Source of the DNA: VRUE01 sp036376775
Lineage (GTDB): Bacteria; Actinomycetota; Thermoleophilia; Solirubrobacterales; 70-9
Length of the DNA stretch: 20,166 nucleotides
NCBI GenBank assembly: GCA_036376775.1
Contig: DASUZP010000137.1
Coordinates: forward strand, 1-20,166
Reading direction: 5' to 3'
Part shown: positions 13,594 through 20,166 of the stretch, in pieces
Numbering within the stretch: position 1 is the first letter of the stretch
Layout: every line of letters begins with the position of its first letter
The notes under the pieces: generated by a model
The model's database searches: none
Seen by the model: only the letters and a program-made list of their open reading frames with translations
Told to the model about the DNA's origin: nothing
Made by a program: the position numbers and the translations under genes

Positions 13594-14376
13594 TCACGTC
13601 CTCACCAGCCTCGTCTTCAACGCGCTCGCGGCCGCGGTCATGCCGATCGCCAGGATCGCCCCCGCGATCGCGAAGCCGAGCGCCAGCTCGCCCAGGTTCC
13701 AGCCTTCGATCAAGAGCGAGCGAAAGGCCTGCAGCAGGTAGGAGACCGGGTTGGCGCTGGCGACGGCGTGGAACCAGTCGGTCTGCAGCAGTTCCAGCGG
13801 CAGCGCCATCGAGGAGAGGAAGAGGAGGACGAAGAAGAGCGGGAAGAGGCCCTGCACCGCCTCGCCGCTGCCGGTGCGCAGGGCGGCGAAGAGACCGAGC
13901 GTGCCGAAGGCGACCGTGATCGAGACCGAGAGGGCGACGATCGCCAGGGCGCCGCCAACCCCTGCCGCCAGTTCCGCCCCGGCGATCAGCCCGACCGAGA
14001 GGTAGGTCACCGCCTGGACCAGACCGAGCACCACCGCGCCTGCCAGCAGGCCGCTGAGCAGCGCCGCGCCGCGCAGCGGGGTCAGCGCCAGCCGGTTGAG
14101 GAAGCCGGTCTCGATGTCGCGGGCGAGGTCGGTGCCGGCGTTCATCACCGAGAACAGCGCCCCCTGCATGAAGGGCACGGCGAGGGCGAAGGTGAGGTAG
14201 GAGTCGGTGGGAAAGCCGGGCAGGTCGGTCGCGCTTTTGAGCCCGCCGGAGTTCACCGCGAGGAGAAAGAGGGGAAAGATCAGCGCCGGCACGATTTGCC
14301 CCGGCTGACGCAAGGTGCGCAGCACCGAGCGCCGTGCGAGCTGACCGACCTGGGCGGTCAGGGTGGCGGAGCTCAC
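13594..14376 (-). CDS. ABC-2 type permease, first copy (DrrB-like)
   Basis: This is a 260-residue inner-membrane protein beginning VSSATLTAQVGQLARRSVLRTLRQPGQ, followed by about six TM segments starting at IVPALIFPLFLLAVNSGG. The coupling-helix region RDIETGFLNRLALTPLRG and the late motif WFHAVASANPVSYLLQAFRSL are typical of daunorubicin-exporter DrrB-like permeases. The GTG at 14376 overlaps the ATPase stop as GTGA, so the two are translationally coupled. The second permease follows after the palindrome. A longer upstream open frame exists but is antisense-style readthrough over the ATPase and is not used. The likely role is export of a hydrophobic compound with the two other ABC components. 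Confidence 0.92.
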   Translation of the reverse strand: MSSATLTAQVGQLARRSVLRTLRQPGQIVPALIFPLFLLAVNSGGLKSATDLPGFPTDSYLTFALAVPFMQGALFSVMNAGTDLARDIETGFLNRLALTPLRGAALLSGLLAGAVVLGLVQAVTYLSVGLIAGAELAAGVGGALAIVALSVSITVAFGTLGLFAALRTGSGEAVQGLFPLFFVLLFLSSMALPLELLQTDWFHAVASANPVSYLLQAFRSLLIEGWNLGELALGFAIAGAILAIGMTAAASALKTRLVRT

Positions 14377-15389
14377 GCCCCGACCGCTTCCATTTCCTCG
14401 CTGTCGGGCTCGGCCGCCGGCTCCTCGCCGGCGCCCTCCAGCGAGCGCCCGGTCTTGGCGAGGAAGACGTCGTCGAGCGAGGGCGCGTGCAGCTGCAGCT
14501 GCTCGATCGAGATCCCGGCCGCGTCGAGCGCGCGGACGACGTCGGCGAGCTGCGACTCGCCGCCCTCCAATCGCACCGAGGTGCCGCCGCGGTGCGTAGC
14601 GTCGCAGCGCTCGCCGAACGGTCGCAGCGCCTGCGCCACCCGTTCCTGATCGTCGCGGTCGTGCGGCACCGCCTCGACCGTGGGCCGTCCGATCTCGGCC
14701 TTGAGCTCGGCGGGCGTGCCCTCGGCGACGATATGACCGTGGTCGATGATCCCGACCCGGTCGGCGAGCGCGTCGGCCTCCTCCAGGTACTGCGTGGTGA
14801 GGAAGACGGTGACGCCCTCCTTCGCCAGGCCGGCGACCTCGTCCCAGAGCGCGGTGCGGCTCTGGATGTCGAGCCCGGTGGTCGGCTCGTCGAGGAAGAG
14901 GATGCGCGGGCGGTGCGCCAGCGCCAAGGCCAGATCGAGCCGCCGTTTCATCCCGCCCGAGTACTGGCCGACCTTGCGATCGGCCGCTTCGGAGAGGCCG
15001 ACCCGGGCGAGCAGCTCGACGGAGCGCTCGGTCCGCTCGGCCTTGGGCAGACCGTGGAGCGCGGTCTGCAGGCGCATGTGCTCGCGGCCGGTCAGCAGCG
15101 GGTCGAGCGCGGCCTCCTGCAGCGCCGCGCCGATCGCGCCGCGCACTCGTCCGCCTTCCTTGGCGATGTCGAAGCCGGCGACCCGCGCCGTGCCCGCCGT
15201 CGGCGGCAGCAGCGTGGTCAGCATCAGCACGGTGGTCGACTTGCCCGCGCCGTTGGGCCCGAGGAAGCCGTAGATCTCGCCGGGCGCTACGCGCAGGTCG
15301 ATCCCGTCGACTGCCCGCGGTCCGTTCTTGAACTCGCGCACCAGCCCTTCGGCTTCGATGCCGGCTTGTCCCTCGATCTCGTTTTTCAC
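14373..15389 (-). CDS. DrrA-like ABC transporter ATP-binding protein
   Basis: This 338-residue cytoplasmic ATPase powers the adjacent ABC-2 permeases. Motifs in order are Walker A GPNGAGKST (about residues 44-52), the Q-loop region GAALQEAALDPLLTGREHM, the ABC signature YSGGMKRRLDLALAL, Walker B RILFLDEPTTGLD, and a switch region VFLTTQYLEEADALADR. The switch carries Gln where most ABC proteins have His, a substitution familiar in the DrrA subfamily. A C-terminal accessory domain and acidic tail (EPAAEPDSEEMEAVGA) follow, as in DrrA. The start is the GTG at 15389, with GGGAG 5 nt upstream. It follows the monooxygenase stop by 32 nt and overlaps the first permease. The substrate is unknown; polyketide- or anthracycline-like drugs are typical of the family. 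Confidence 0.94.
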   Translation of the reverse strand: MKNEIEGQAGIEAEGLVREFKNGPRAVDGIDLRVAPGEIYGFLGPNGAGKSTTVLMLTTLLPPTAGTARVAGFDIAKEGGRVRGAIGAALQEAALDPLLTGREHMRLQTALHGLPKAERTERSVELLARVGLSEAADRKVGQYSGGMKRRLDLALALAHRPRILFLDEPTTGLDIQSRTALWDEVAGLAKEGVTVFLTTQYLEEADALADRVGIIDHGHIVAEGTPAELKAEIGRPTVEAVPHDRDDQERVAQALRPFGERCDATHRGGTSVRLEGGESQLADVVRALDAAGISIEQLQLHAPSLDDVFLAKTGRSLEGAGEEPAAEPDSEEMEAVGA

Positions 15390-15421
15390 CGCCGCTCCCA
15401 GGTTCGCGTTGAACCCGGAAG

Positions 15422-16696
15422 CTACCGATCCGCCGCCGTCGCCCCGCGAACTGCGTTGCGAACGCTGACCCCGATCGCCCGCGGGACCACGATCGCGAGC
15501 GTTCGCTGCAGCCCGATTCGCCGCGTGGCGAAAGCATCGAAGCGAGCGGCGAGCTCGGGGTCGGCTGCCGCCGCTGCCATCAGCATCCGTTCAGGCGGGG
15601 TGAAGCGCCGGCCGCCGGCGTAGTCCTGAATCTGGAAGGCGTGCGGCCGCAGCTCGCGCCGGTGCCGCCGTCGGTAGCGCTTCAGGCCACGACCGAGCGA
15701 CTCCTCGCCCTGCAGGGCAGGACCGACGGCGTCGGCGAGCCACTCGGCCGACTGAAGCGCCCAGCCGCAGCCGACGCCGAAGAGCGGATCGGCGGCCAGC
15801 GCCGCGTCGCCGATCAGGGCGAGGCCGGGTGCGACCGGACCGCGCACGCGGCTCGGCATCTCGAGCGTGCCGATCATCGGGCTCACCCGCTGCGCCTCGC
15901 GGATCGGCGGCGCGTCCGGCACGGCGGCAACGTGCGCGACGAGCCCCCCCTCCGGGTCCCGTTTGAACTCGGCCAGACGGCGCTTGGTGGGCATCGCCAC
16001 GTAGAAGACGAGGCCGCTGTCGGTCGGGAAGGCTGCGGCGACGTCGGGGTTGAGGAACCACAGCGCGCTGTCCGGGAAGTGCTTCGGCAGCGGCCCTTCG
16101 TAGTAGGCGCCGTAGGCGAAGCGGCCGTGTGGCAGCGTCTTGCCGGTGAGACCGGCCAGCTCGGCGACGCGCGAGTTGCGCCCGTCGGCACCGACTACGA
16201 GCCGCCCCCGCAACGTAGTCTCGGTCCCGTCGGGATCGGCGACGACGACCCCGCGCCAGATGTCCCCCTCGCGCACCAGCCTGCGCGCGCCGAGGCCGAG
16301 CGCCAAGTCGACGCCGGGCGTCGTCGCGGCCGTCTCGCGGACGAGCGGGTCAAGCCGCTCGCGGCGCAGGTTCACCCCGTGGCCGGCGCGCTCGGGTGGG
16401 GCGACGATCCAGCCCCACGGGGTGTGTATACGTGCGCGCGAGCGCAGCCCGCCGGCGGCCATGATCGGCTCGAGCAGGTCGAGTCGTTCGAGCGTCGGCA
16501 CCGCCGAGGCCTGGATGAAGTGAGTGCAGGTGCGCTTGAAGGCGCCCGGGTCTGGCCTCTGCTCGACCAAGGCCACGCGCGCCCCGCAGCGGCCGAGCCG
16601 GATCGCCGCGGCGCAGCCGGCGAGGCTCGCCCCGACGATCACCGCGTCGTAGTCCTGGCCTTTGGGGATGATGTCGCCTCGCTTGCTGTTCGCCAT
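15422..16696 (-). CDS. FAD-dependent monooxygenase/oxidoreductase (PHBH-like, drug-modifying type)
   Basis: The 424-residue group A flavoprotein has three standard FAD motifs. These are a Rossmann-type YDAVIVGASLAGCAAAIRLG (about residues 16-35), the DG motif LVVGADGRNSRVAELAG, and the GD motif LALIGDAALAADPLFGVGCGW. Such enzymes use NAD(P)H and O2 to hydroxylate or inactivate aromatic or polyketide substrates. Geranylgeranyl-reductase-like or halogenase-like relatives are possible alternatives. The ATG at 16696 (MANSKRGD) has AGGGGG 4 nt upstream. An earlier start at 16768 would overlap the PadR promoter and is rejected. It is first in the operon with the ABC exporter and diverges from PadR, suggesting a modify-and-export detoxification unit under PadR control. 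Confidence 0.88.
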   Translation of the reverse strand: MANSKRGDIIPKGQDYDAVIVGASLAGCAAAIRLGRCGARVALVEQRPDPGAFKRTCTHFIQASAVPTLERLDLLEPIMAAGGLRSRARIHTPWGWIVAPPERAGHGVNLRRERLDPLVRETAATTPGVDLALGLGARRLVREGDIWRGVVVADPDGTETTLRGRLVVGADGRNSRVAELAGLTGKTLPHGRFAYGAYYEGPLPKHFPDSALWFLNPDVAAAFPTDSGLVFYVAMPTKRRLAEFKRDPEGGLVAHVAAVPDAPPIREAQRVSPMIGTLEMPSRVRGPVAPGLALIGDAALAADPLFGVGCGWALQSAEWLADAVGPALQGEESLGRGLKRYRRRHRRELRPHAFQIQDYAGGRRFTPPERMLMAAAAADPELAARFDAFATRRIGLQRTLAIVVPRAIGVSVRNAVRGATAADR

Positions 16697-16715
16697 GTCG
16701 CCCCCTAAACTGTAA

Positions 16716-16743
16716 TTGAAAATACTTCGGCACGAACTATACG
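16716..16743 (+). promoter_or_regulatory. Probable promoter of the PadR gene
   Basis: TTGAAA (16716-16721) and TATACG (16738-16743) are spaced by 16 nt. Transcription would begin near 16750, only about 3 nt before the GTG at 16753, implying a leaderless mRNA. The site lies in the shared 56-nt divergent region, so PadR bound here could repress both directions. I see no clear PadR ATGT-N8-ACAT palindrome. Confidence 0.55.
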
Positions 16744-16752
16744 GATCGAATC

Positions 16753-17277
16753 GTGAAAAGCAAGCCAATCCGCCTCACCGCGAACTCCTATGCGCTCCTA
16801 GCGCTGCTCGACCAGCTCGGCGAGGCGACCTCCTACGAGATCAAGGGGGCGATCGAGAAATCGATCGCGAACTTCTGGCCGGTACCCCACACCACTGCCT
16901 ACGAGGAGCCGGCGAGGTTGGCCGCCGCCGGCTACCTCTCGGCACGGCAGGAGCCGGGGGGCCGCCGCCGCAAGATCTACGCGCTCACCGATCGGGGCCG
17001 CACCGCGCTGCGCGAATGGGCGGCCGAGCCGACCGCGGCACCTCCCCAGTTGCGCGACGAACACATGCTGAAGGCCTTCGCCGGCGCCGCTCCGCAGCCG
17101 CTGCTGGATCAGCGCGTCGCCTGGCACCGCGAGAAGCAGGCCGAGTTGCAGGGCTACCTCGACGACCTTCGCGACAGCGATGGCTGGGCCGGCTCCGAAC
17201 GCGTCCTGCTCGCCGGCGTGGCCTACCACGCCAAGATGCTCGAGCTGCTCGACCAGGTGCAACGCCCCTCCGACTGA
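16753..17277 (+). CDS. PadR family transcriptional regulator
   Basis: The 174-residue protein has an N-terminal PadR winged helix (about residues 8-90). Motifs are SYALLALLDQLGEATSYEIKGAIEKS, FWPVPHTTAYEEPARLAAAGYL and the wing GRRRKIYALTDRGRTALREWAAEP. A C-terminal helical dimerisation domain follows (about 100-170: LLDQRVAWHREKQAELQGYLDDL). PadR proteins typically repress divergent detoxification genes and are released by phenolic or drug ligands. The geometry here (head-to-head with the monooxygenase-ABC operon, 56 nt between starts) is the classical one. The GTG at 16753 gives a normal family N-terminus. The short gap to the cyclase gene leaves possible read-through into it. Confidence 0.93.
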   Translation: MKSKPIRLTANSYALLALLDQLGEATSYEIKGAIEKSIANFWPVPHTTAYEEPARLAAAGYLSARQEPGGRRRKIYALTDRGRTALREWAAEPTAAPPQLRDEHMLKAFAGAAPQPLLDQRVAWHREKQAELQGYLDDLRDSDGWAGSERVLLAGVAYHAKMLELLDQVQRPSD

Positions 17278-17280
17278 GTC

Positions 17281-17309
17281 TTGAGCTGCGCGGTCCCGGG
17301 GCGTACTGT
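17281..17309 (+). promoter_or_regulatory. Possible promoter of the hydrolase-cyclase gene
   Basis: TTGAGC (17281-17286) and TACTGT (17304-17309) are spaced by 17 nt. A start near 17316 would give an mRNA with almost no leader before the ATG at 17320. The match to consensus is only moderate. Confidence 0.35.
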
Positions 17310-17319
17310 GGACCGCGGG

Positions 17320-18645
17320 ATGCCGCCGGAGACCCGATATGCGCGCAGCGGCGAGATCGGCATCGCCTACCAGGTGTACGGCGAGGGGGAGCTGGACCTG
17401 CTGCTCGCCTTCCCCTTCCTCTCTCACCTCGATCTGATGTGGGAGAGCCCGGCGCTGTCGCACTTCCTGCGCCGGCTCGGCTCCTTCGCCAGGGTCTTTG
17501 TCTTCGACCGGCGCGGGGTCGGCCTCTCCGATCCGGTCGCGGGGGCGCCGACCTTGGAGGAGCGGATGGACGACGTGCGCGCGGTGATGGACGCGGCCGG
17601 CTCCGAGCGGGCGGCGCTGCTCGGCATGTCGGAGGGGGCGACGATGTGCATGCTCTTCGCCGCGACCTACCCAGAGCGCACCTCGGCTCTGGTGCTGTGG
17701 GGGGCGATGGCGCGCTCGACCGCCGCGCCCGACTATCCCTGGGCGCCGCAGAAGGAGGCGGTGGAAGAAGCGCAGGAGGAGCTGGTCGGGCCGATGTGGG
17801 GGCAGGGGGCGACGATCGACGTCTTCTCGCCGAGCCTGGCCGAAAATCCCCAGGCGCGCGCGTTCCAGGCCCGCTTCGAGCGCCAGGCGGCGAGTCCGAT
17901 GCGGGTCCGGCAACTGAACCAGATGTTCCTCGACACCGACGTGCGCGGCGCGCTGCCGCTGATCCAGGCGCCGACCCTGGTCCTGCATCGCCGCCAGGAC
18001 CGCGCCGTCAACTACCGCGCCGCGCGCTGGCTCGCCGGGCAGATCGGGGGCAGCCGCTATGTCGAGCTCGAGGGCGAGGACCACTTTCCCTGGGTCGGCG
18101 ACAGCGACGCCGCCCTGGCGGCGATCGAGGAGTTCCTCACGGGCGTACGGCCCGCGCCCGCGTCGGAGCGGGTGCTGGCGACGGTGCTCTTCACCGACAT
18201 CGTCGACTCGACCCGGCTCGCGACCGAGCTCGGCGACCGCCGCTGGCGCGAGCTGCTCGAGCAGCACCAGAAGCTCGTCCGCGATCAGCTGCGGCGCTAC
18301 GGCGGGCGCGAGATCAAGACGACCGGCGACGGCTTCCTGGCGACCTTCGACGGCCCCACCCGCGCCGCCGAGTGCGCGCGGGCGATCGTCGACGAAATGC
18401 CGTCGCTGGGGATCGAGGTGCGGGCCGGGCTGCACACGGGCGAGGTCGAGTCGATCGGCGACGACATCGGCGGCATCGCCGTCCACGTCGCCGCGCGCAT
18501 CGCGGCGCTGGCCGACGCCCGCACGGTGCTCGCCTCGCGCACCGTCCGCGACCTCGCCGCCGGCTCGAGCATCGAGTTCGAGCTCGCCGGCCGCCACGCA
18601 CTCAAGGGCGTCCCCGACGAGTGGGACATCTACCGCGTCAGCTGA
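17320..18645 (+). CDS. Alpha/beta-hydrolase fused to class III adenylate cyclase
   Basis: This is a 441-residue two-domain protein. Residues about 10-270 form an alpha/beta hydrolase with nucleophile elbow GMSEG (Ser104), acid Asp in LVLHRRQDRAVN and His in EGEDHFPW, so a full triad is likely. Residues about 285-440 form a class III nucleotide cyclase. Metal ligands are Asp293 (LFTDIVDST) and Asp337 (KTTGDGF). The adenine-specifying pair is Lys333 and Asp382. Transition-state Arg393 is present, but the usual Asn is His389 (GGIAVHVAARI). It probably makes cAMP in response to a small ligand or ester handled by the hydrolase domain. No membrane segment is visible. The ATG at 17320 is preferred over TTG 17281 and GTG 17308. 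Its 3' end overlaps the convergent membrane-protein gene by 16 nt. Confidence 0.92.
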   Translation: MPPETRYARSGEIGIAYQVYGEGELDLLLAFPFLSHLDLMWESPALSHFLRRLGSFARVFVFDRRGVGLSDPVAGAPTLEERMDDVRAVMDAAGSERAALLGMSEGATMCMLFAATYPERTSALVLWGAMARSTAAPDYPWAPQKEAVEEAQEELVGPMWGQGATIDVFSPSLAENPQARAFQARFERQAASPMRVRQLNQMFLDTDVRGALPLIQAPTLVLHRRQDRAVNYRAARWLAGQIGGSRYVELEGEDHFPWVGDSDAALAAIEEFLTGVRPAPASERVLATVLFTDIVDSTRLATELGDRRWRELLEQHQKLVRDQLRRYGGREIKTTGDGFLATFDGPTRAAECARAIVDEMPSLGIEVRAGLHTGEVESIGDDIGGIAVHVAARIAALADARTVLASRTVRDLAAGSSIEFELAGRHALKGVPDEWDIYRVS

Positions 18646-19061
18646 TCGCCGGGCTCCGGCTTGTCTCCCACCGCCCAGATGGCGACCGCCGCCGGGATCA
18701 GCAGCAGGGCGAGCGAGCCCACCTGGGCGATCGCGTCGCCGGTATCGAAGTTGTCGAGGTGGGTCGCGTGGAAGCCGACGTGCAGCGCCTCGGTCAGCAG
18801 CCAGGCGCTGCAGGCGGCCCGCACCAGGGTCGGTTGCAGCGCCGCGATCGCCCAGGCGAAGAGGACGGCGAAGCCGAGGTAGAGGCCACCGACATCGGTG
18901 ACCAGATGCTCGTTGTATGGGGGGAGCAGGTCGACCCAGTGGCGGAGGAAGGGGAAGTCGTCGTAGAAGACGTGCGGCGCGAAGGTCGCGACGAGGCCGA
19001 TCGAGCCCGCCGAGAACAGCAGGATCGCCAGCGCGGCACGGGCGACGTTCGGCGACTTCAT
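18630..19061 (-). CDS. Small four-TM membrane protein of unknown function, downstream of ECF41 sigma
   Basis: The protein is 143 residues long and starts MKSPNVARAALAILLFSAGS. Four hydrophobic segments are visible (about residues 9-26, 54-72, 76-94 and 110-131), with a loop FYDDFPFLRHWVDLLPPYNEHL between the first two. The FPFLRHWV...YNEHLVTDVGGLYLG pattern is familiar from uncharacterised actinobacterial four-helix proteins, and I know of no assigned function. The ATG at 19061 overlaps the sigma-factor stop as ATGA. Upstream in-frame extension would only translate the sigma gene in another frame. It overlaps the end of the convergent cyclase gene by 16 nt. It is probably co-expressed with the sigma factor, and a membrane anti-sigma role is conceivable but unsupported. 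Confidence 0.8.
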   Translation of the reverse strand: MKSPNVARAALAILLFSAGSIGLVATFAPHVFYDDFPFLRHWVDLLPPYNEHLVTDVGGLYLGFAVLFAWAIAALQPTLVRAACSAWLLTEALHVGFHATHLDNFDTGDAIAQVGSLALLLIPAAVAIWAVGDKPEPGDQLTR

Positions 19062-19942
19062 CGCTCGAGCAACTGCACATGCCGCAGCTTGTCGGGGTTG
19101 CGGACGACGTCGAGGGCGACGATCCGCCCGGAGTCGATCGTGAACGAGAGCACGTTGAGATTCTCCCCTTCGTAGTAGACGAACCCGAGCAGGCCGTTGA
19201 TCAGGCCGGGCGTGCCCCGCATCTCGTGGCCGGCGTGCTGCCGCTTGCGTTCGAGCGACAGCAGGGTGCGGGCCACGCGCTCGGCGCCTTCGAGCGGGAA
19301 GCGTGCCGCGGGAACCCGGCCGCCACCGTCGGAGCGGAATACGACCTCGGGGTCCAGCACCTCCAGCAGCCGCTCGAGATCGCCCATCCCGCAGGCTTCG
19401 ACGAAGGCGCCGACGATCCGTTCGTGCTCCTCGGCGGAAGGGGGGAAACGCGGTCGCTGCGCCTCGACGTGACCGCGTGCCCGCACGGCGAGCTGGCGCA
19501 CCGCGGCGGGGGAGCGCCCGACCACCTCGGCGACCTGGTCGAAGGGCATCGCGAAGACGTCGTGGAGGAGGAAGGCCATGCGTTCGGCGGGGGAGAGGCG
19601 CTCGAGCACGACCAGCAGGGCGGTCGCCACCGACTCGTCGAGGCTGACCCGCTCGCCCGGCTCCTCCGCGCCGATCTCCTCGACGACCGGCTCGGGCAGC
19701 CACTGGCCGACGTAGGCCTCGCGCCGGCGCCGCGCGGCGCGCAGGGCGTCGAGCGAGAGCCGGCCGACGACGGTCGTCAGCCAGGCGCCGAGGTTCTCGA
19801 TCTCGTCCGGGTCGGTCCGCTGCAGGCGCAGCCAGGCGTCCTGCACCGCATCTTCCGCTTCGGAGAGGCTGCCGAGCGTGCTGTAGGCGACCCGCAGCAG
19901 CTGCGGCCGCAGCTGCTCGAAGGAGCCGGCGAGGTCATCCAC
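19058..19942 (-). CDS. ECF41-type RNA polymerase sigma factor with SnoaL-like C-terminal domain
   Basis: The 294-residue protein has sigma region 2 at about residues 5-75 (LLRVAYSTLGSLSEAEDAVQDAWLRLQ, then LGAWLTTVVGRLSLDAL). Region 4 is at about 110-165 (LERLSPAERMAFLLHDVFAMPFDQVAEVVGRSPAAVRQLAVRARGHV). A C-terminal SnoaL/NTF2-like domain follows. The two ECF41 hallmarks are present: DGGG near 205 (RSDGGGRVPAARF) and NPDKL at 282-286. In this family the C-terminal extension regulates the sigma factor itself, in place of a separate anti-sigma. The GTG at 19942 overlaps the upstream NAD(P)-binding gene's stop by 8 nt, which fits the known ECF41 linkage to carboxymuconolactone decarboxylase, oxidoreductase or epimerase (COE) genes. 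A longer upstream start would translate that partner gene out of frame. Confidence 0.95.
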   Translation of the reverse strand: MDDLAGSFEQLRPQLLRVAYSTLGSLSEAEDAVQDAWLRLQRTDPDEIENLGAWLTTVVGRLSLDALRAARRRREAYVGQWLPEPVVEEIGAEEPGERVSLDESVATALLVVLERLSPAERMAFLLHDVFAMPFDQVAEVVGRSPAAVRQLAVRARGHVEAQRPRFPPSAEEHERIVGAFVEACGMGDLERLLEVLDPEVVFRSDGGGRVPAARFPLEGAERVARTLLSLERKRQHAGHEMRGTPGLINGLLGFVYYEGENLNVLSFTIDSGRIVALDVVRNPDKLRHVQLLER

Positions 19943-20166
19943 CGGCGGCCAGCCATTCCTCGAAGCCGGGCCCGCCACTGGCGGCGTCCGGGTTGCACAG
20001 CGCCGCTTCGCGCAGCGGCCGGCCGATCTTGCCGAGCGCCGGGATGCGCAGCGGCAGCGCGCGGTGGCCGGCATCTCGCCAGGCCGCAGCGAGCTCGGTC
20101 AGCGTCAGCACCTCTGGGCCGGCGACGTCGGCGACCCGGCCGGCAGGGGCGCCCTGGGCTACCTCG
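19935..20166 (-). CDS. NmrA/SDR-type NAD(P)-binding protein, C-terminal part only
   Basis: The frame is open to the right window edge and ends with TGA at 19937-19935, so only about 76 C-terminal residues are visible. They read EVAQGAPAGRVADVAGPEVL, then TLTELAAAWRDAGHRALPLR, then IPALGKIGRPLREAALCNPD and AASGGPGFEEWLAAGG. The GPEVLTLTELAxAW, IPxLGKxGRxLR, CNPDAAxGG and FEEWLA pattern is typical of the C-terminal substrate-binding part of NmrA-like atypical short-chain dehydrogenases/epimerases. The nucleotide-binding Rossmann half lies outside the window. Its stop overlaps the sigma-factor GTG, so it precedes the sigma gene in the same operon and fits the oxidoreductase/epimerase partner expected for ECF41. 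Confidence 0.8.
   Translation of the reverse strand, partial: EVAQGAPAGRVADVAGPEVLTLTELAAAWRDAGHRALPLRIPALGKIGRPLREAALCNPDAASGGPGFEEWLAAGG

Noticed and set aside
12838..14649. Plus-strand open frame of about 600 codons opposite the ABC permeases
   Set aside because: It is an antisense shadow of two membrane proteins. It also reads through the palindrome, showing no coding constraint.
17281..17319. TTG or GTG start of the hydrolase-cyclase upstream of the ATG at 17320
   Set aside because: The added residues have no family similarity that I recognise, and the TTG coincides with a plausible -35 element.
16716..19175. Long plus-strand open frame (about 819 codons) across PadR and cyclase, and its roughly 760-codon minus-strand counterpart
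   Set aside because: Both overlap well-recognised genes in other frames and show only low-complexity composition.

Overview
The window looks like chromosomal DNA from a high-GC actinobacterium, most likely of the class Thermoleophilia (Solirubrobacterales-like). This is inferred from three things. The sequence is strongly GC-rich with long antisense open frames. The first gene belongs to an uncharacterised secreted-protein family that I associate with that group. The TetR regulator carries the N-terminal arm (RLPRGSHGIP...NQRERL) typical of that group. Many genes start with GTG or overlap by 4 to 8 nt, and several promoters lie so close to the start codon that leaderless mRNAs are likely. I see no tRNA, rRNA, CRISPR array, transposase or phage gene.

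Layout. (1) 2-1823: 3' part of a secreted-type protein of unknown function, overlapped by a TetR regulator. (2) 4233-1834, minus strand: a tight four-gene operon of a very small membrane protein, a type-3 copper tyrosinase core, a separately encoded polyphenol-oxidase C-terminal domain, and an endonuclease/exonuclease/phosphatase protein. (3) 4358-8801, plus strand: an SOS mutagenesis cassette. A perfect 20-bp LexA-type palindrome runs into the start codon of an ImuB-like protein that has only the C-terminal half (no polymerase catalytic core). A DUF6504-like small protein and DnaE2 (ImuC) follow, with both junctions coupled by start/stop overlaps. (4) 8926-9792: secreted SGNH-type lipase/esterase. 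(5) 9802-9918: a 117-bp element with 21-bp perfect terminal inverted repeats and a nested second stem, between convergent genes. (6) 9918-12668: HxlR-SCP2 regulator divergent from a 14-TM DHA2-type MFS exporter, then a hairpin and a VOC-fold protein. (7) 16696-12670, minus strand: FAD monooxygenase, DrrA-like ABC ATPase and two ABC-2 permeases, divergent from a PadR regulator. A 162-bp imperfect palindrome separates the two permease genes and buries the second one's start codon. (8) 17320-18645: alpha/beta-hydrolase fused to a class III adenylate cyclase. (9) 20166-18630, minus strand: 3' end of an NmrA-like NAD(P)-binding protein, an ECF41-type sigma factor with SnoaL-like C-terminus, and a four-TM protein, all overlapping.

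Working together. The window holds several self-contained regulator-plus-effector modules for stress and xenobiotics: SOS-induced error-prone synthesis, HxlR/MFS efflux, PadR/oxygenase/ABC efflux, phenol oxidation, an ECF41 module and a cyclase signalling enzyme. The most unusual item is the mutasome cassette with a core-less ImuB and no ImuA. The two long nested palindromes come next.
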